A stretch of DNA of 64,000 nt from Actinotalea endophytica. GTDB lineage: Bacteria > Actinomycetota > Actinomycetes > Actinomycetales > Cellulomonadaceae. The notes beneath the pieces were generated by a model. That model was not told where the DNA came from and did not search any database. It saw nothing but the letters and a program-made list of their open reading frames with translations. How positions within the stretch are numbered: the first letter of the stretch is position 1; each line of letters opens with the position of its first letter. Position numbers and translations under genes: made by a program. The stretch lies in assembly GCF_025717005.1 (NCBI RefSeq), contig NZ_JAOVZU010000002.1, positions 159,480 to 223,479 of the forward strand, read 5' to 3'. Of this stretch, positions 8,983 to 17,123 are shown piece by piece.

Positions 8983-9014
8983 TTACGGTTCCGTAAGTTA
9001 CGGCTCCGTAGGTT
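8983..9014 (+). promoter_or_regulatory. Tandem palindromic operator over the promoter of the acyl-CoA ligase gene
   Basis: TTACGGTTCCGTAA (8983-8996) is a perfect 14-bp palindrome, followed after one base by a near copy, TTACGGCTCCGTAG (8998-9011). The copies start 15 bases apart. The second overlaps TAGGTT (9009-9014), a possible -10 element 11 bases before the GTG start. Paired short palindromes over a fatty-acid gene promoter suggest a TetR-family repressor, but no such regulator gene is adjacent. Confidence 0.6.
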
Positions 9015-9025
9015 ATCGTGGTGCC

Positions 9026-10720
9026 GTGACCGACCCCCGGCCCTGGCTCGCCTCCTACGCCCCCGGCGTGCCCTCCGACGTCGACGTCGACGTCCCCATG
9101 ACCCGCGTGCTCGAGGACAGTGCCCGCCGCTTCCCCTCGAGGGTCGCGACCGAGTTCCTCGGCGCCGTGACCACCTACGACACGCTCGCCCGGCGGGTGT
9201 CCCGGGCGGCGGGTGCGCTGCACGGCCTCGGCGTGCGCGAGGGCGATCGGGTGTCGCTGGCCCTGCCGAACTCCGCCACGCACGTGGTCCTCTTCTACGC
9301 CGTCCTTCGGCTGGGTGCGGTGGTGGTCGAGCACAACCCGACGTACAGCAGCGCCGAGCTCGGCCGCCAGCTCGCGGACTCGGGTGCCACCGTCGCCCTG
9401 GTGTGGGAGAACGCCGTCGAGCGCGTCCTCGCCGTTCGCGCCGAGACCGCGGTGCGCACCGTCGTGGCGGTCAACCTCGCGGCCGACCTGCCGAGCGTGA
9501 AGCGCGCCGCGCTGCACCTTCCGGTGCCGAGCGCTCGGCGCACCCGCGCGTCGATGCGCGCGACCGTGCCGCCCGGCGTGCCCTCGTGGCACAAGCTGGT
9601 GCGCCGGGCGAACCCGCTGCCGGCCGACCACCCGCACCCCGAGCTCGACGCGCCCGCCCTGCTGCTCTACACCGGCGGCACCACCGGCGACCCGAAGGGC
9701 GCCGTCCTCACCCATCGCAACCTCGCGATCAACCCCGCCCAGGGCCAGGCGTGGACGCAGCACGAGAACGGCACGGAGACCGTGCTCGCGGCGCTGCCCT
9801 TCTTCCACGCATTCGGCATGACCTTGTGCCTGACCTACGCGATGCGGATCGCGGCGACGCTCGTGATCGTGCCCCGGTTCGACGTCGACCTCGTGCTCGC
9901 TGCGCAGCGTCGCCACCCCTTGTCCTTCGTGCCGGGCGTGCCACCGATCTTCGAGCGGCTCGCCGCGGCCGCGCGGGAGCGCGGCGCCGACCTCACGTCC
10001 GTGCGGTACGGCATCTCCGGGGCGATGGCCCTACCGGCCGAGACTGCGCAGGCCTGGGAGTCGGTGACCGGCGGGCTCCTGATCGAGGGCTACGGGATGA
10101 CCGAGACCTCACCGGTCGCCGTCGGCAACCCGCTGTCCGACGAGCGCCGGCCCGGGGTCCTCGGCGTGCCGTTCCCGTCGACCTGGGCGAGGGTCGCCGA
10201 CCCCGAGGACCCGACGCGTGTCGTGCCGACCGGTGAGCGAGGCGAGCTCCAGCTGTCCGGCCCGCAGGTGTTCGCCGGCTACTGGCAGCGCCCGGAGGAG
10301 ACTGCCGCGGTGCTCGTCGAGGACGACGGACGCACCTGGCTCCGCACGGGCGACGTGGTCGTGGAGGAGGAGGGCGGCTTCCTCCGGCTCGTGGACCGGA
10401 TCAAGGAGGTCATCATCACGGGCGGGTACAACGTCTACCCGTCCCAGGTGGAGGAGCACCTGCGCCGCATGCCGGAGATCGCCGACGTCGCCGTGGTCGG
10501 GATCCCCGGTGGCGACCTCGGCGAACGGGTGGTCGCCGCGATCGTGCTCGCTGAGGGCACCACGCGGGTCGAGCTGTCCGCCGTCCGGGCCTGGAGCGAG
10601 CACGCCTTGGCGCGCTACGCCCACCCGAGGGACCTCATCGTGCTGCCGGAGCTTCCGCGGTCACCGATCGGGAAGGTGATGCGGCGCACCGTGCGGGAGC
10701 AGCTCATCGAGCGGGGCTGA
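9026..10720 (+). CDS. Acyl-CoA synthetase (AMP-forming), long-chain fatty acid-CoA ligase type
   Basis: A 564-residue ANL-superfamily enzyme that would activate a carboxylic acid, probably a fatty acid, through an acyl-adenylate to its CoA thioester. The P-loop-like motif YTGGTTGDPKG, the YGMTETSP motif, the hinge region TGDVV...DRIKEVIITGGYNVYP and the C-terminal catalytic Lys in SPIGKVMRR are all present, so it should be active. The chain length accepted cannot be read from the sequence. The GTG at 9026 is chosen because the upstream extension lies in the operator and the opposite gene. Paired palindromes just upstream point to ligand-controlled expression. Confidence 0.9.
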   Translation: MTDPRPWLASYAPGVPSDVDVDVPMTRVLEDSARRFPSRVATEFLGAVTTYDTLARRVSRAAGALHGLGVREGDRVSLALPNSATHVVLFYAVLRLGAVVVEHNPTYSSAELGRQLADSGATVALVWENAVERVLAVRAETAVRTVVAVNLAADLPSVKRAALHLPVPSARRTRASMRATVPPGVPSWHKLVRRANPLPADHPHPELDAPALLLYTGGTTGDPKGAVLTHRNLAINPAQGQAWTQHENGTETVLAALPFFHAFGMTLCLTYAMRIAATLVIVPRFDVDLVLAAQRRHPLSFVPGVPPIFERLAAAARERGADLTSVRYGISGAMALPAETAQAWESVTGGLLIEGYGMTETSPVAVGNPLSDERRPGVLGVPFPSTWARVADPEDPTRVVPTGERGELQLSGPQVFAGYWQRPEETAAVLVEDDGRTWLRTGDVVVEEEGGFLRLVDRIKEVIITGGYNVYPSQVEEHLRRMPEIADVAVVGIPGGDLGERVVAAIVLAEGTTRVELSAVRAWSEHALARYAHPRDLIVLPELPRSPIGKVMRRTVREQLIERG

Positions 10721-10730
10721 CGCCCGCCGG

Positions 10731-11234
10731 TCACCGGTCCGCCGCGACCTCAGGCTCACTCGCCACCGGGTCGGCGTCACCGCTCGTGGCATGCTCCGCG
10801 CGCAGCGCGGTGATCGCCGCCTCGAAGTCGTCGAGCGAGTCGAAGGCCTGGTAGACGCTCGCGAAGCGCAGGTACGCGACCTCGTCGAGCTCACGCAGGG
10901 GACCCAGGATCGCCAGGCCGATCTCATGCGCGTCGAACTCGGCGGAGCCGGTCGCGCGCAGGGTCTCCTCGACCCCCTGGGCGAGGAGGGCGAGGTCGTC
11001 CTCGCTCACCGGCCTGCCCTGGCACGCCTTGCGGACGCCGTTGACGATCTTCTCGCGACTGAACGGCTCGCTCGCACCCGACCGCTTCAGCACCGCGAGA
11101 CTCGCGGTCTCTGTTGTCGTGAACCGGCGGCCGCACTCCGGGCACTGCCGCCGGCGCCGGATCGAAGAACCATCGTCAGCAGTGCGGGAGTCGACCACGC
11201 GCGAGTCCCCGTGCCGACAGAACGGACAGTGCAC
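10731..11234 (-). CDS. nrdR: Transcriptional repressor NrdR
   Basis: NrdR is the ATP/dATP-sensing repressor of ribonucleotide reductase genes. The 167-residue protein has an N-terminal zinc ribbon (CPFC ... CPEC, residues 3-34) followed by an ATP-cone domain (about 46-136, with [16 protein letters not shown]). The first residue is GTG at 11234, after AAGGGAG. An acidic, Ala-rich tail of about 20 residues extends past the usual end. It lies about 100 bases downstream of the LysM gene on the same strand, so SOS induction could extend into it. No NrdR box or nrd gene is visible in the window. Confidence 0.95.
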   Translation of the reverse strand: MHCPFCRHGDSRVVDSRTADDGSSIRRRRQCPECGRRFTTTETASLAVLKRSGASEPFSREKIVNGVRKACQGRPVSEDDLALLAQGVEETLRATGSAEFDAHEIGLAILGPLRELDEVAYLRFASVYQAFDSLDDFEAAITALRAEHATSGDADPVASEPEVAADR

Positions 11235-11338
11235 CGGTGCTCCCTTCGTCGGGCGCCCCCTGACGCCCCGGGTCACCGTACGGCTGCCCTCACGCACGAG
11301 CAAGAATGTCCGGGGCGCAGCATCGCCCGGCTCGGGCC

Positions 11339-11704
11339 TCAGTCCTGCGGAACGAGCAGCTGCTGCCCCGCCTGGAGGTCGGCGCCGGCCAGACCGTTGA
11401 GCGCGATCAGCTCGTCGACGACATCTCGCACGTCCTCACCGGGCTCGGTGATGGTCGAGGCGATCTGCCACAGGGTCTGCCCCGGGGCGACCGTCACCGC
11501 CGACACCGTCACTGCCGCCGGCGCCGTACCCGCGTGCGCACCCGAGCCGTGGAACGTCCACGCCGCCGCGACGAGCAGGACGAGTGCGATGAGCACGGCA
11601 CGACCGCGCGCAGTGAGCCGCATCGACGGTGCATCCGCCCGGCGCGGGGACACGCGAGACACGACCCGGGGTGCGACCTCGACGGGATAGGTCATCGCGG
11701 ACAT
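11339..11704 (-). CDS. LysM-domain cell-division suppressor, YneA/DivS/ChiZ-like by position
   Basis: A 121-residue protein with a short basic N terminus, one membrane segment (about residues 37-55) and a C-terminal LysM domain (about 70-119, starting [11 protein letters not shown]). Divergent position from lexA matches the SOS-induced division inhibitors YneA of Bacillus, DivS of Corynebacterium and the LysM protein Rv2719c of mycobacteria. I infer the same role: delaying septation during DNA damage from the outer face of the membrane. The ATG at 11704 follows GGAGGAG; a second in-frame ATG lies three codons later. A LexA box lies 16 bases upstream of the start. Confidence 0.75.
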   Translation of the reverse strand: MSAMTYPVEVAPRVVSRVSPRRADAPSMRLTARGRAVLIALVLLVAAAWTFHGSGAHAGTAPAAVTVSAVTVAPGQTLWQIASTITEPGEDVRDVVDELIALNGLAGADLQAGQQLLVPQD

Positions 11705-11719
11705 CTCGGCTCCTCCATC

Positions 11720-11735
11720 TCGAACACCTGTTCGT
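11720..11735. promoter_or_regulatory. SOS box 1 (LexA site), LysM-gene side
   Basis: TCGAAC-ACCT-GTTCGT matches the actinobacterial LexA consensus TCGAAC-N4-GTTCGA in all but the last base. It lies 16 bases before the LysM start codon and would repress that gene. Confidence 0.85.
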
Positions 11736-11750
11736 CGTACGTCTGTACGA
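11735..11750. promoter_or_regulatory. SOS-box-like palindrome 2, variant
   Basis: TCGTAC-GTCT-GTACGA has the exact length and spacing of a LexA box, with perfect arms, but one A-to-T change in each arm. It shares one base with box 1, placing the centres 15 bases apart, so two dimers could sit side by side. Confidence 0.45.
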
Positions 11751-11787
11751 TGTCTATCACGTGACTCCGACACGTGTCGAGACACGC

Positions 11788-11803
11788 TCGAACAGATGTT
11801 TGA
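11788..11803. promoter_or_regulatory. SOS box 3 (LexA site), lexA side
   Basis: TCGAAC-AGAT-GTTTGA matches the LexA consensus with a single C-to-T change in the second arm. It overlaps the TTGATC -35 element of the predicted lexA promoter, giving a direct autorepression mechanism. Confidence 0.85.
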
Positions 11804-11828
11804 TCGACGTTCGTCGCCGCCCTAGGCT
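11800..11828 (+). promoter_or_regulatory. lexA promoter
   Basis: TTGATC (11800-11805) and TAGGCT (11823-11828) are separated by exactly 17 bases, a good primary sigma-factor promoter. Transcription would start near 11835, leaving a leader of about 75 bases before the GTG at 11910. The -35 element overlaps SOS box 3. Confidence 0.6.
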
Positions 11829-11909
11829 GGCGGCACGAGGAAAGACCACCACCGACCACCGACACGACCTGTGCCGGACCGGGCCGGCGGGGCCAGAGCG
11901 GAGGAGACC

Positions 11910-12638
11910 GTGGCACCGAGCACCATCCCGCCCGAGGGGCAGCCGGAGGAGCTGGCGACCGTGCACGCGCTCCCGGACGGCCCGACCGACGGCGACGGCC
12001 TCACCGCGCGCCAGCGTCTCGTGCTCGACACCATCCGCTCGAGCGTCGAGCAGCGCGGCTACCCACCGAGCATGCGCGAGATCGGCGACGCGGTCGGCCT
12101 GACCAGCCCGTCGTCGGTCAAGCACCAGCTCATGGCGCTCGAGCGCAAGGGCTACCTGCGCCGCGACCCGCACCGGCCGCGCGCGATCGAGATCGTGCAC
12201 CCGGACGACGCCCGGACCATCGGCCTGGCCGGCCCGGTCGAGGCGGACGTCGACGAGCGGCCGACCCCGTCGTACGTCCCGGTGGTCGGTCGGATCGCCG
12301 CCGGCGGACCGATCCTCGCCGAGCAGGTGATCGAGGACGTCTTCCCGCTACCACGCCAGCTGGTCGGCGACGGTGAGCTCTTCCTGCTGCGCGTCGTCGG
12401 GGACTCGATGATCGACGCCGCGATCTGCGACGGCGACTGGGTCGTGGTCCGCCGTCAGCCGGTCGCCGAGAACGGCGAGATCGTCGCGGCGATGCTGGAC
12501 GGCGAGGCCACGGTCAAGACCTTCAAGCGGACCGACGGTCACGTGTGGCTGCTGCCGCAGAACGCGGCCTACTCCCCCATCGACGGCAACGAGGCGACGG
12601 TGCTGGGCCGGGTCGTCAGCGTGCTGCGCAGCCTCTGA
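11910..12638 (+). CDS. lexA: SOS repressor LexA
   Basis: LexA represses DNA-damage genes and self-cleaves when RecA filaments form. The 242-residue protein has an N-terminal winged helix-turn-helix (about residues 27-92, with [24 protein letters not shown]) and a C-terminal S24 peptidase domain. The cleavage site is Ala131-Gly132 (RIAAGG); the catalytic pair is Ser166 (GDSMID) and Lys203 (TVKTFK). The GTG at 11910 follows GGAGGAG; an in-frame ATG at 11871 has no such site. It diverges from the LysM gene across three LexA-box-like sites, as expected for autoregulation. Confidence 0.96.
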   Translation: MAPSTIPPEGQPEELATVHALPDGPTDGDGLTARQRLVLDTIRSSVEQRGYPPSMREIGDAVGLTSPSSVKHQLMALERKGYLRRDPHRPRAIEIVHPDDARTIGLAGPVEADVDERPTPSYVPVVGRIAAGGPILAEQVIEDVFPLPRQLVGDGELFLLRVVGDSMIDAAICDGDWVVVRRQPVAENGEIVAAMLDGEATVKTFKRTDGHVWLLPQNAAYSPIDGNEATVLGRVVSVLRSL

Positions 12639-12659
12639 CCGTCGACGCCGGCCCCCGGC

Positions 12660-13637
12660 TCACCGGCTGAGCTGGAGCGACACCTCGCGCAGCGCCGCGG
12701 CGGAGCGCCGCAGGCCGGCGAGCTCGTCCTCGGCCATCGGCACCTCGAGCCGCGCCTCGACCCCGCCGCGTCCGAGCACGGACGGCACCGACAGGCACAC
12801 GTCGGAGATGCCGTAGAAGTCGGACAGCCGTGAGGAGACCGGCAGCACGCGCTTCTCGTCCTTGAGCACGGCCTCGATGATCCGCGTGGCGGCCTGGGCC
12901 ACCGCGTAGTTCGTCGCACCCTTGCCCTCGATGATCCGGTAGGCGGAGCCGACGACCTCCTGGGCGATCCTGGCCCGTACGGCCTCGTCGAACGGACCGT
13001 TGCCGGTCTTGTTGCCGCGCCACTCGAGCAGTGGGACGCCACCGACCGACGCCGAGCTCCACAGCGGGATCTCCGAGTCGCCGTGCTCCCCGGCGATGTA
13101 GGCGTGCACGTTCTGCACCGCGACGTTGCAGTGCTGCGCGATGAGCCAGCGCAGACGGCTCGAGTCGAGCACCGTGCCCGAGCCGAAGAGCCGACCGCCG
13201 TCGAGGCCGGACACTCGGATCGCCGCGTCCGTGACGATGTCCACCGGGTTCGTGACCATGATGTAGACGGCGTCCGGTGCCACCTCGACCAGGCGTGGCA
13301 TGAGAGTCGTCACCAGCCCGACGGTCGCCTCGGCCAGGTCCAGACGCGTCTGACCGGGCTTCTGCTTCGCACCGGCGGTGACGACGACGATGTCGGCGTC
13401 CGCGCAGACCGCGAGGTCGTCGGAGCCGATCACCTGGGCCATCGGCATGAACTGGATGCCGTGGCCGAGGTCGAGGACCTCGGCCTCCACCTTGGCCCGG
13501 TTGATGTCGAACAGGGCGACGGTGCGGGCCACACCGCGCATCAGTGCGGCGTAGGCGATGGTCGCTCCCACGCTGCCGGCGCCGACGATCGCGAGCTTGG
13601 TGGTGCGCCGGTCGACACCGGGCCTGACCTCGGACAT
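12660..13637 (-). CDS. ldh: L-lactate dehydrogenase
   Basis: An NAD-dependent enzyme interconverting pyruvate and L-lactate in the cytoplasm. The 325-residue protein has the Rossmann motif GAGSVGATIAYA near the N terminus, the substrate Arg region in KPGQTRLDL, VTNPVDI and the active-site His motif GEHGDSEIP. The ATG at 13637 follows AAGGGG. TAGGGT overlaps the stop codon of the Lrp gene upstream and could be its -10 element. Malate dehydrogenase is the main alternative; the GEHGDSE motif and overall length favour lactate. A cysteine inside the substrate loop region is not seen, so regulation is unknown. Confidence 0.93.
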   Translation of the reverse strand: MSEVRPGVDRRTTKLAIVGAGSVGATIAYAALMRGVARTVALFDINRAKVEAEVLDLGHGIQFMPMAQVIGSDDLAVCADADIVVVTAGAKQKPGQTRLDLAEATVGLVTTLMPRLVEVAPDAVYIMVTNPVDIVTDAAIRVSGLDGGRLFGSGTVLDSSRLRWLIAQHCNVAVQNVHAYIAGEHGDSEIPLWSSASVGGVPLLEWRGNKTGNGPFDEAVRARIAQEVVGSAYRIIEGKGATNYAVAQAATRIIEAVLKDEKRVLPVSSRLSDFYGISDVCLSVPSVLGRGGVEARLEVPMAEDELAGLRRSAAALREVSLQLSR

Positions 13638-13668
13638 CTCCGCCCCTTCCCTGCAGGTGTGCACCACC

Positions 13669-14160
13669 CTAGGCATCGGGAGTCCGGCCGTCGCGGCCAG
13701 CGACGGCCTCGAGCAGCGGACGGGTGCGCAGGGCGAGCGGTTCGGCCAGGGACACCGACGTGGAGGTGCGCTGCACACCCGTGACGGCCGCGATGTCGGA
13801 CGTCACCCGGAAGAGGTCCGCCGTGTCCCGCGCCACGACACGGACGAGCACGTCGAAGTCGCCGGTCGTCGCGTGCAGCTCGACCACCTCGGGGATCGCG
13901 CCGATCCCCTCGATGGCGGTCGAGCTGGCGCGCTGCTCGATCGCGAGCCGCACGAAGGCCGTGAGCGGGTACCCGAGCGCCGCCGGATCGACCCGGCGGC
14001 TCCACGGCAGCAGGAGCCCCTGCCGGTCGAGCCGCGCCAGCCGAGCGTGCACGGTGTTGCGTGACACTCCCAACGTCCTGGCCAGGGCCAGGGTCGTCGC
14101 CTCGGGGTCGTCGTCCAGGGCGACCATGATCCGGGCATCAAGGCTGTCGATCGACGTCAT
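13669..14160 (-). CDS. Lrp/AsnC family transcriptional regulator
   Basis: A 163-residue regulator with an N-terminal helix-turn-helix (about residues 4-55, with ALARTLGVSRNTVHARLARL) and a C-terminal ligand-sensing RAM domain (about 65-150). Lrp-family proteins bind amino acids or similar small effectors and assemble into octamers. The ATG at 14160 is preferred over one three codons upstream because CAGAAT lies seven bases before it, a leaderless-type promoter. The divergently placed YitT-like membrane gene, about 100 bases away, is the most likely target besides itself. It lies just upstream of ldh on the same strand. Confidence 0.9.
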   Translation of the reverse strand: MTSIDSLDARIMVALDDDPEATTLALARTLGVSRNTVHARLARLDRQGLLLPWSRRVDPAALGYPLTAFVRLAIEQRASSTAIEGIGAIPEVVELHATTGDFDVLVRVVARDTADLFRVTSDIAAVTGVQRTSTSVSLAEPLALRTRPLLEAVAGRDGRTPDA

Positions 14161-14259
14161 GCTTGGCATTCTGACACCGATGTCCCTCTACATGTCACAT
14201 CTTGCACACCTGGATCGGGCTCGCTTGTGCAGGATCCCGGATCTCTCCATCCTTGCCGG

Positions 14260-14889
14260 GTGACCGCGACCCTGCCCGACACCAGCACCGCGCCCGCCGC
14301 CCCGCCGCACGGCCGGATCGAGGACGTCCTCGGTCTGCTGACCGGCACCTGGCTGGCCTCGATCGGCCTCTACCTCCTGCAGTCCGCGCATGCCGTCACC
14401 GGTGGCACGGCGGGCCTGTCGTTGCTGCTGCACTACGCGACCGGAGTCCCGGTCGGGGTCCTGCTCCTCGTGGTGAACGCGCCGTTCTTCGCCCTGGCCG
14501 CGCGCCGCAAGGGACTCCAGTTCACCGTGCGCAGCCTGATCTGCACCGTCGGCCTGTCGGTGCTGACCAGCCTGCAACCGGCGATGCTCGGACCGCTGAA
14601 CCCGTCACCGCTCGCCGCGGTGGTGAGCGGCAACCTGCTGGCCGGCGTCGGGATCCTCATCCTGTTCCGGCACCGGTCGAGCCTCGGCGGGTTCTCGATC
14701 GTGGCGCTGATCGCCCAGGAGCGACTCGGCTGGCGTGCGGGCTACGTGCAGATGTCCTTGGACGTCACCGTCGTGCTCGCCTCGTTCACGGTCGCGGCCG
14801 CGCCGGTCGTGCTGATCTCCGCGGTCGGGGCCGTGGTGCTCAACCTCGTCCTCGCGCTCAACCACCGCCCCGGTCGCTACCTCGCCTGA
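14260..14889 (+). CDS. YitT/DUF161-type integral membrane protein
   Basis: A 209-residue polytopic membrane protein with five or six hydrophobic segments. The glycine-rich stretch HAVTGGTAGLSLLLHY (about residues 43-58) and the later GGFSIVAL repeat are typical of the YitT N-terminal domain, whose transport function is unknown. It lacks the C-terminal cytoplasmic domain of full-length Bacillus YitT. The GTG at 14260 is the most likely start; an in-frame GTG lies at 14227, and neither has a good ribosome site. It diverges from an Lrp-type regulator, and its last 32 bases overlap the end of the helicase gene on the other strand. Confidence 0.72.
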   Translation: MTATLPDTSTAPAAPPHGRIEDVLGLLTGTWLASIGLYLLQSAHAVTGGTAGLSLLLHYATGVPVGVLLLVVNAPFFALAARRKGLQFTVRSLICTVGLSVLTSLQPAMLGPLNPSPLAAVVSGNLLAGVGILILFRHRSSLGGFSIVALIAQERLGWRAGYVQMSLDVTVVLASFTVAAAPVVLISAVGAVVLNLVLALNHRPGRYLA

Positions 14890-17077
14890 GCTCCTCGCCC
14901 GGTGGCAGGCCGGCCCCGGCGACCGCGAGGCGCTCGAGCGCCGCGAGCACGGTGTCCCGATCCGTCGTGCGCCAGAACGGCGGCAGCGACCTCACCAGGA
15001 ACGTGCCGTAGCGCGCGGTGACCAGGCGCGGGTCGAGCACCGCGACCACACCGCGGTCGTCCATCGTGCGCAGCAGCCGCCCGGCCCCCTGCGCGAGCAT
15101 CAGGGCGGCGTGCGTCGCGGACACCGCCATGAACCCGTTGCCGCCCGCGGCCTGGACCGCCTCGGTGCGGGCGGCGCGCACCGGGTCGTCCGGGCGCGGG
15201 AACGGGATCCGGTCGATCAGCACCAGGCGGCACGCCCGACCCGGGACGTCGACGCCCTGCCACAGCGACAGCGTGCCGAACAGACAGGTCGGCTCGTCCG
15301 CGGCGAACTGCGCGACGAGCGTCGGCAGCTGGTCGTCCCCCTGGCACAGCACCGGAACGTCGAGCCGCTCCCGCATCGCCTCCGCCGCCGCGGCCGCGGC
15401 ACGGCGTGAGGAGAAGAGCCCGAGCGTCGCACCGCCGGCCGCCTCGACGAGCGCGGCGATCTCGTCGAGCTGGCTCGGCGTCGCGGGTTCCCGTCCGGGG
15501 GGTGGCAGATGCCTCGCGACGTACAGGATGCCCGAGCGCGGATGGTCGAACGGGCTGCCCACGTCGATCCCGCGCCACGGCTGTCGGGCCGGCGCGTCCT
15601 GAGCGGGTGCGTCCTGAGCCGGTGCGTCCTGAGCCGGTGCATCCTGGGCCGGGGTGCCCTCGGGGCCGGTGACCGGCGGCCCCGGCGTGTCCTCGCCCGC
15701 CCGCACCTCGTCGGAGGGCGACAGCCCGACGGCGAGCGCGAGCGGCGTGAAGGACCCCCCGAGCGTGAGCGTGGCGGACGTCAGCACGGTGCTGCGCCCC
15801 GCGACGAGGTTCGTGCGGACCAGGCCCGCGACGTCCAGAGGCGCTGCGAGCAGCCGCGGGCCGCCGGCGCCGCCGGGCCGGTCCTCGTCGCGCGTGCACC
15901 ACAGGACGTCGCGGTCACTCTCCGCCGCCATCCGTTCGGCGACCTCGAGCAGCACCGTCGCGGTGGACGACGCCATGGCCAGGCCTCCGTCGGGCTGGGC
16001 GCCCGCAGCCGGCCGCAGCGCGGTCAGCAGCGAGCGCGTCGCGTCCCGCACCGTCTGCACCGCGGTGACCAGCGAGCCCGGCAGACCGTCCACGAACCGC
16101 CCGTCCGGCAGCTCGGACAACGTGGCCGCCAGCGCACGTCCGGCTCCCTCGAGCGCCTCGGTGTCGGCCTTGCCGAACCGCCTGGCCAGCCCGGCAGCGT
16201 GCAGCACCACGCCCGCGGACAGCTCGACCGTCGCCTGCGTCGTGACCCGATCCGCCAGCTCGTGCGCCTCGTCGACCACGAGCACCTGGTGCTCGGGGAG
16301 CACACCGGGCGAGCCGCTCGCCGCGATGCCGAGCATCGCGTGGTTCGTCACGACCACGTCGGCCTCGTGCGCCCGGGTCCGGGCGGCCTCCGCGAAGCAC
16401 TCGTCGACCATCGGGCACCGCTGCCCGAGGCACTCCATCGCGGTGACCGAGACCTGGCGCCAAGCGCGGTCGCTGACGCCGGGCACGAGGTCGTCCCGAT
16501 CGCCCGTCTCGGTCTCCTCGGCCCAACGACGCACCGCGAGCACCTGGCGGCCGAGGGCCGACGCCTGCGCCTCGGGGTGCTCCTCCGCACCGGGCACGTC
16601 GCCCAGGTCGAACAGGGCGACGGGCTCGTCGGCCGGGTAACCGCCGGCGAGCTTGTGCCGGCACGCGTAGTTGTGCCAACCCTTGAGCAGCGCGACCTGG
16701 GGCGCCCGCGCGAGCCGCGGCGCGACCGACGATGCGACGAGCGGGAGGTCGCGGGTGAGCACCTGGCGCTGCAGCGCGAGCGTCGCGGTGGAGATCACGA
16801 CCCGCTCGTTCTCCCGGACGGCGTGGCGCACGGCGGGCACGAGGTACGCCAGCGACTTCCCGGTGCCCGTCCCGGCCTGGACGAGCAGGTGCTCACCGCG
16901 GTCGATCGTCGCGGCGACCGCGTGGGCCATGGCGTGCTGCCCTTCGCGGCGCGCCCCGCCGAGTGCCCGCACGGCGTCGTCGAGCATCTCGTCGAGCGCC
17001 TCGTCGGGCTCGGCGTGCGACGCCGCATCGCGAGGTCCGGGGTCGTCCGACGGCACGGTGCTCGGCTCGGACGTCAC
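14858..17077 (-). CDS. ATP-dependent DNA helicase, DinG/XPD family with iron-sulfur cluster
   Basis: A 739-residue superfamily 2 helicase of the DinG/XPD type, which unwinds DNA 5' to 3' and is linked to resolving R-loops and replication conflicts. Visible are Walker A (AGTGTGKS, about residues 68-75), four Cys in the pattern C-(long gap)-C-(5)-C-(5)-C for the 4Fe-4S cluster (NYACRH, MECLGQRCPMVDECF), the DEAH box (VVDEAHEL) and the C-terminal GRLLR motif. A low-complexity AQDAP repeat interrupts the second half. The GTG at 17077 has TAGGCT six bases upstream. No SOS box is visible, so damage induction is not supported here. Confidence 0.9.
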   Translation of the reverse strand: MTSEPSTVPSDDPGPRDAASHAEPDEALDEMLDDAVRALGGARREGQHAMAHAVAATIDRGEHLLVQAGTGTGKSLAYLVPAVRHAVRENERVVISTATLALQRQVLTRDLPLVASSVAPRLARAPQVALLKGWHNYACRHKLAGGYPADEPVALFDLGDVPGAEEHPEAQASALGRQVLAVRRWAEETETGDRDDLVPGVSDRAWRQVSVTAMECLGQRCPMVDECFAEAARTRAHEADVVVTNHAMLGIAASGSPGVLPEHQVLVVDEAHELADRVTTQATVELSAGVVLHAAGLARRFGKADTEALEGAGRALAATLSELPDGRFVDGLPGSLVTAVQTVRDATRSLLTALRPAAGAQPDGGLAMASSTATVLLEVAERMAAESDRDVLWCTRDEDRPGGAGGPRLLAAPLDVAGLVRTNLVAGRSTVLTSATLTLGGSFTPLALAVGLSPSDEVRAGEDTPGPPVTGPEGTPAQDAPAQDAPAQDAPAQDAPARQPWRGIDVGSPFDHPRSGILYVARHLPPPGREPATPSQLDEIAALVEAAGGATLGLFSSRRAAAAAAEAMRERLDVPVLCQGDDQLPTLVAQFAADEPTCLFGTLSLWQGVDVPGRACRLVLIDRIPFPRPDDPVRAARTEAVQAAGGNGFMAVSATHAALMLAQGAGRLLRTMDDRGVVAVLDPRLVTARYGTFLVRSLPPFWRTTDRDTVLAALERLAVAGAGLPPGEELRRGSDRGGG
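15591..15650. repeat. Four tandem 15-bp repeats inside the helicase gene
   Basis: Four head-to-tail copies of a 15-bp unit (consensus GGTGCGTCCTGAGCC on the plus strand) encode repeated AQDAP residues on the minus strand. The unit is a multiple of three, so copy changes keep the frame. The segment probably forms a flexible surface loop between helicase domains. Confidence 0.85.
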
Positions 17078-17123
17078 CCCGGCAGCCTAGGCGCCTCGGC
17101 AGGCCTGCCGCGCACCGTCCGCG

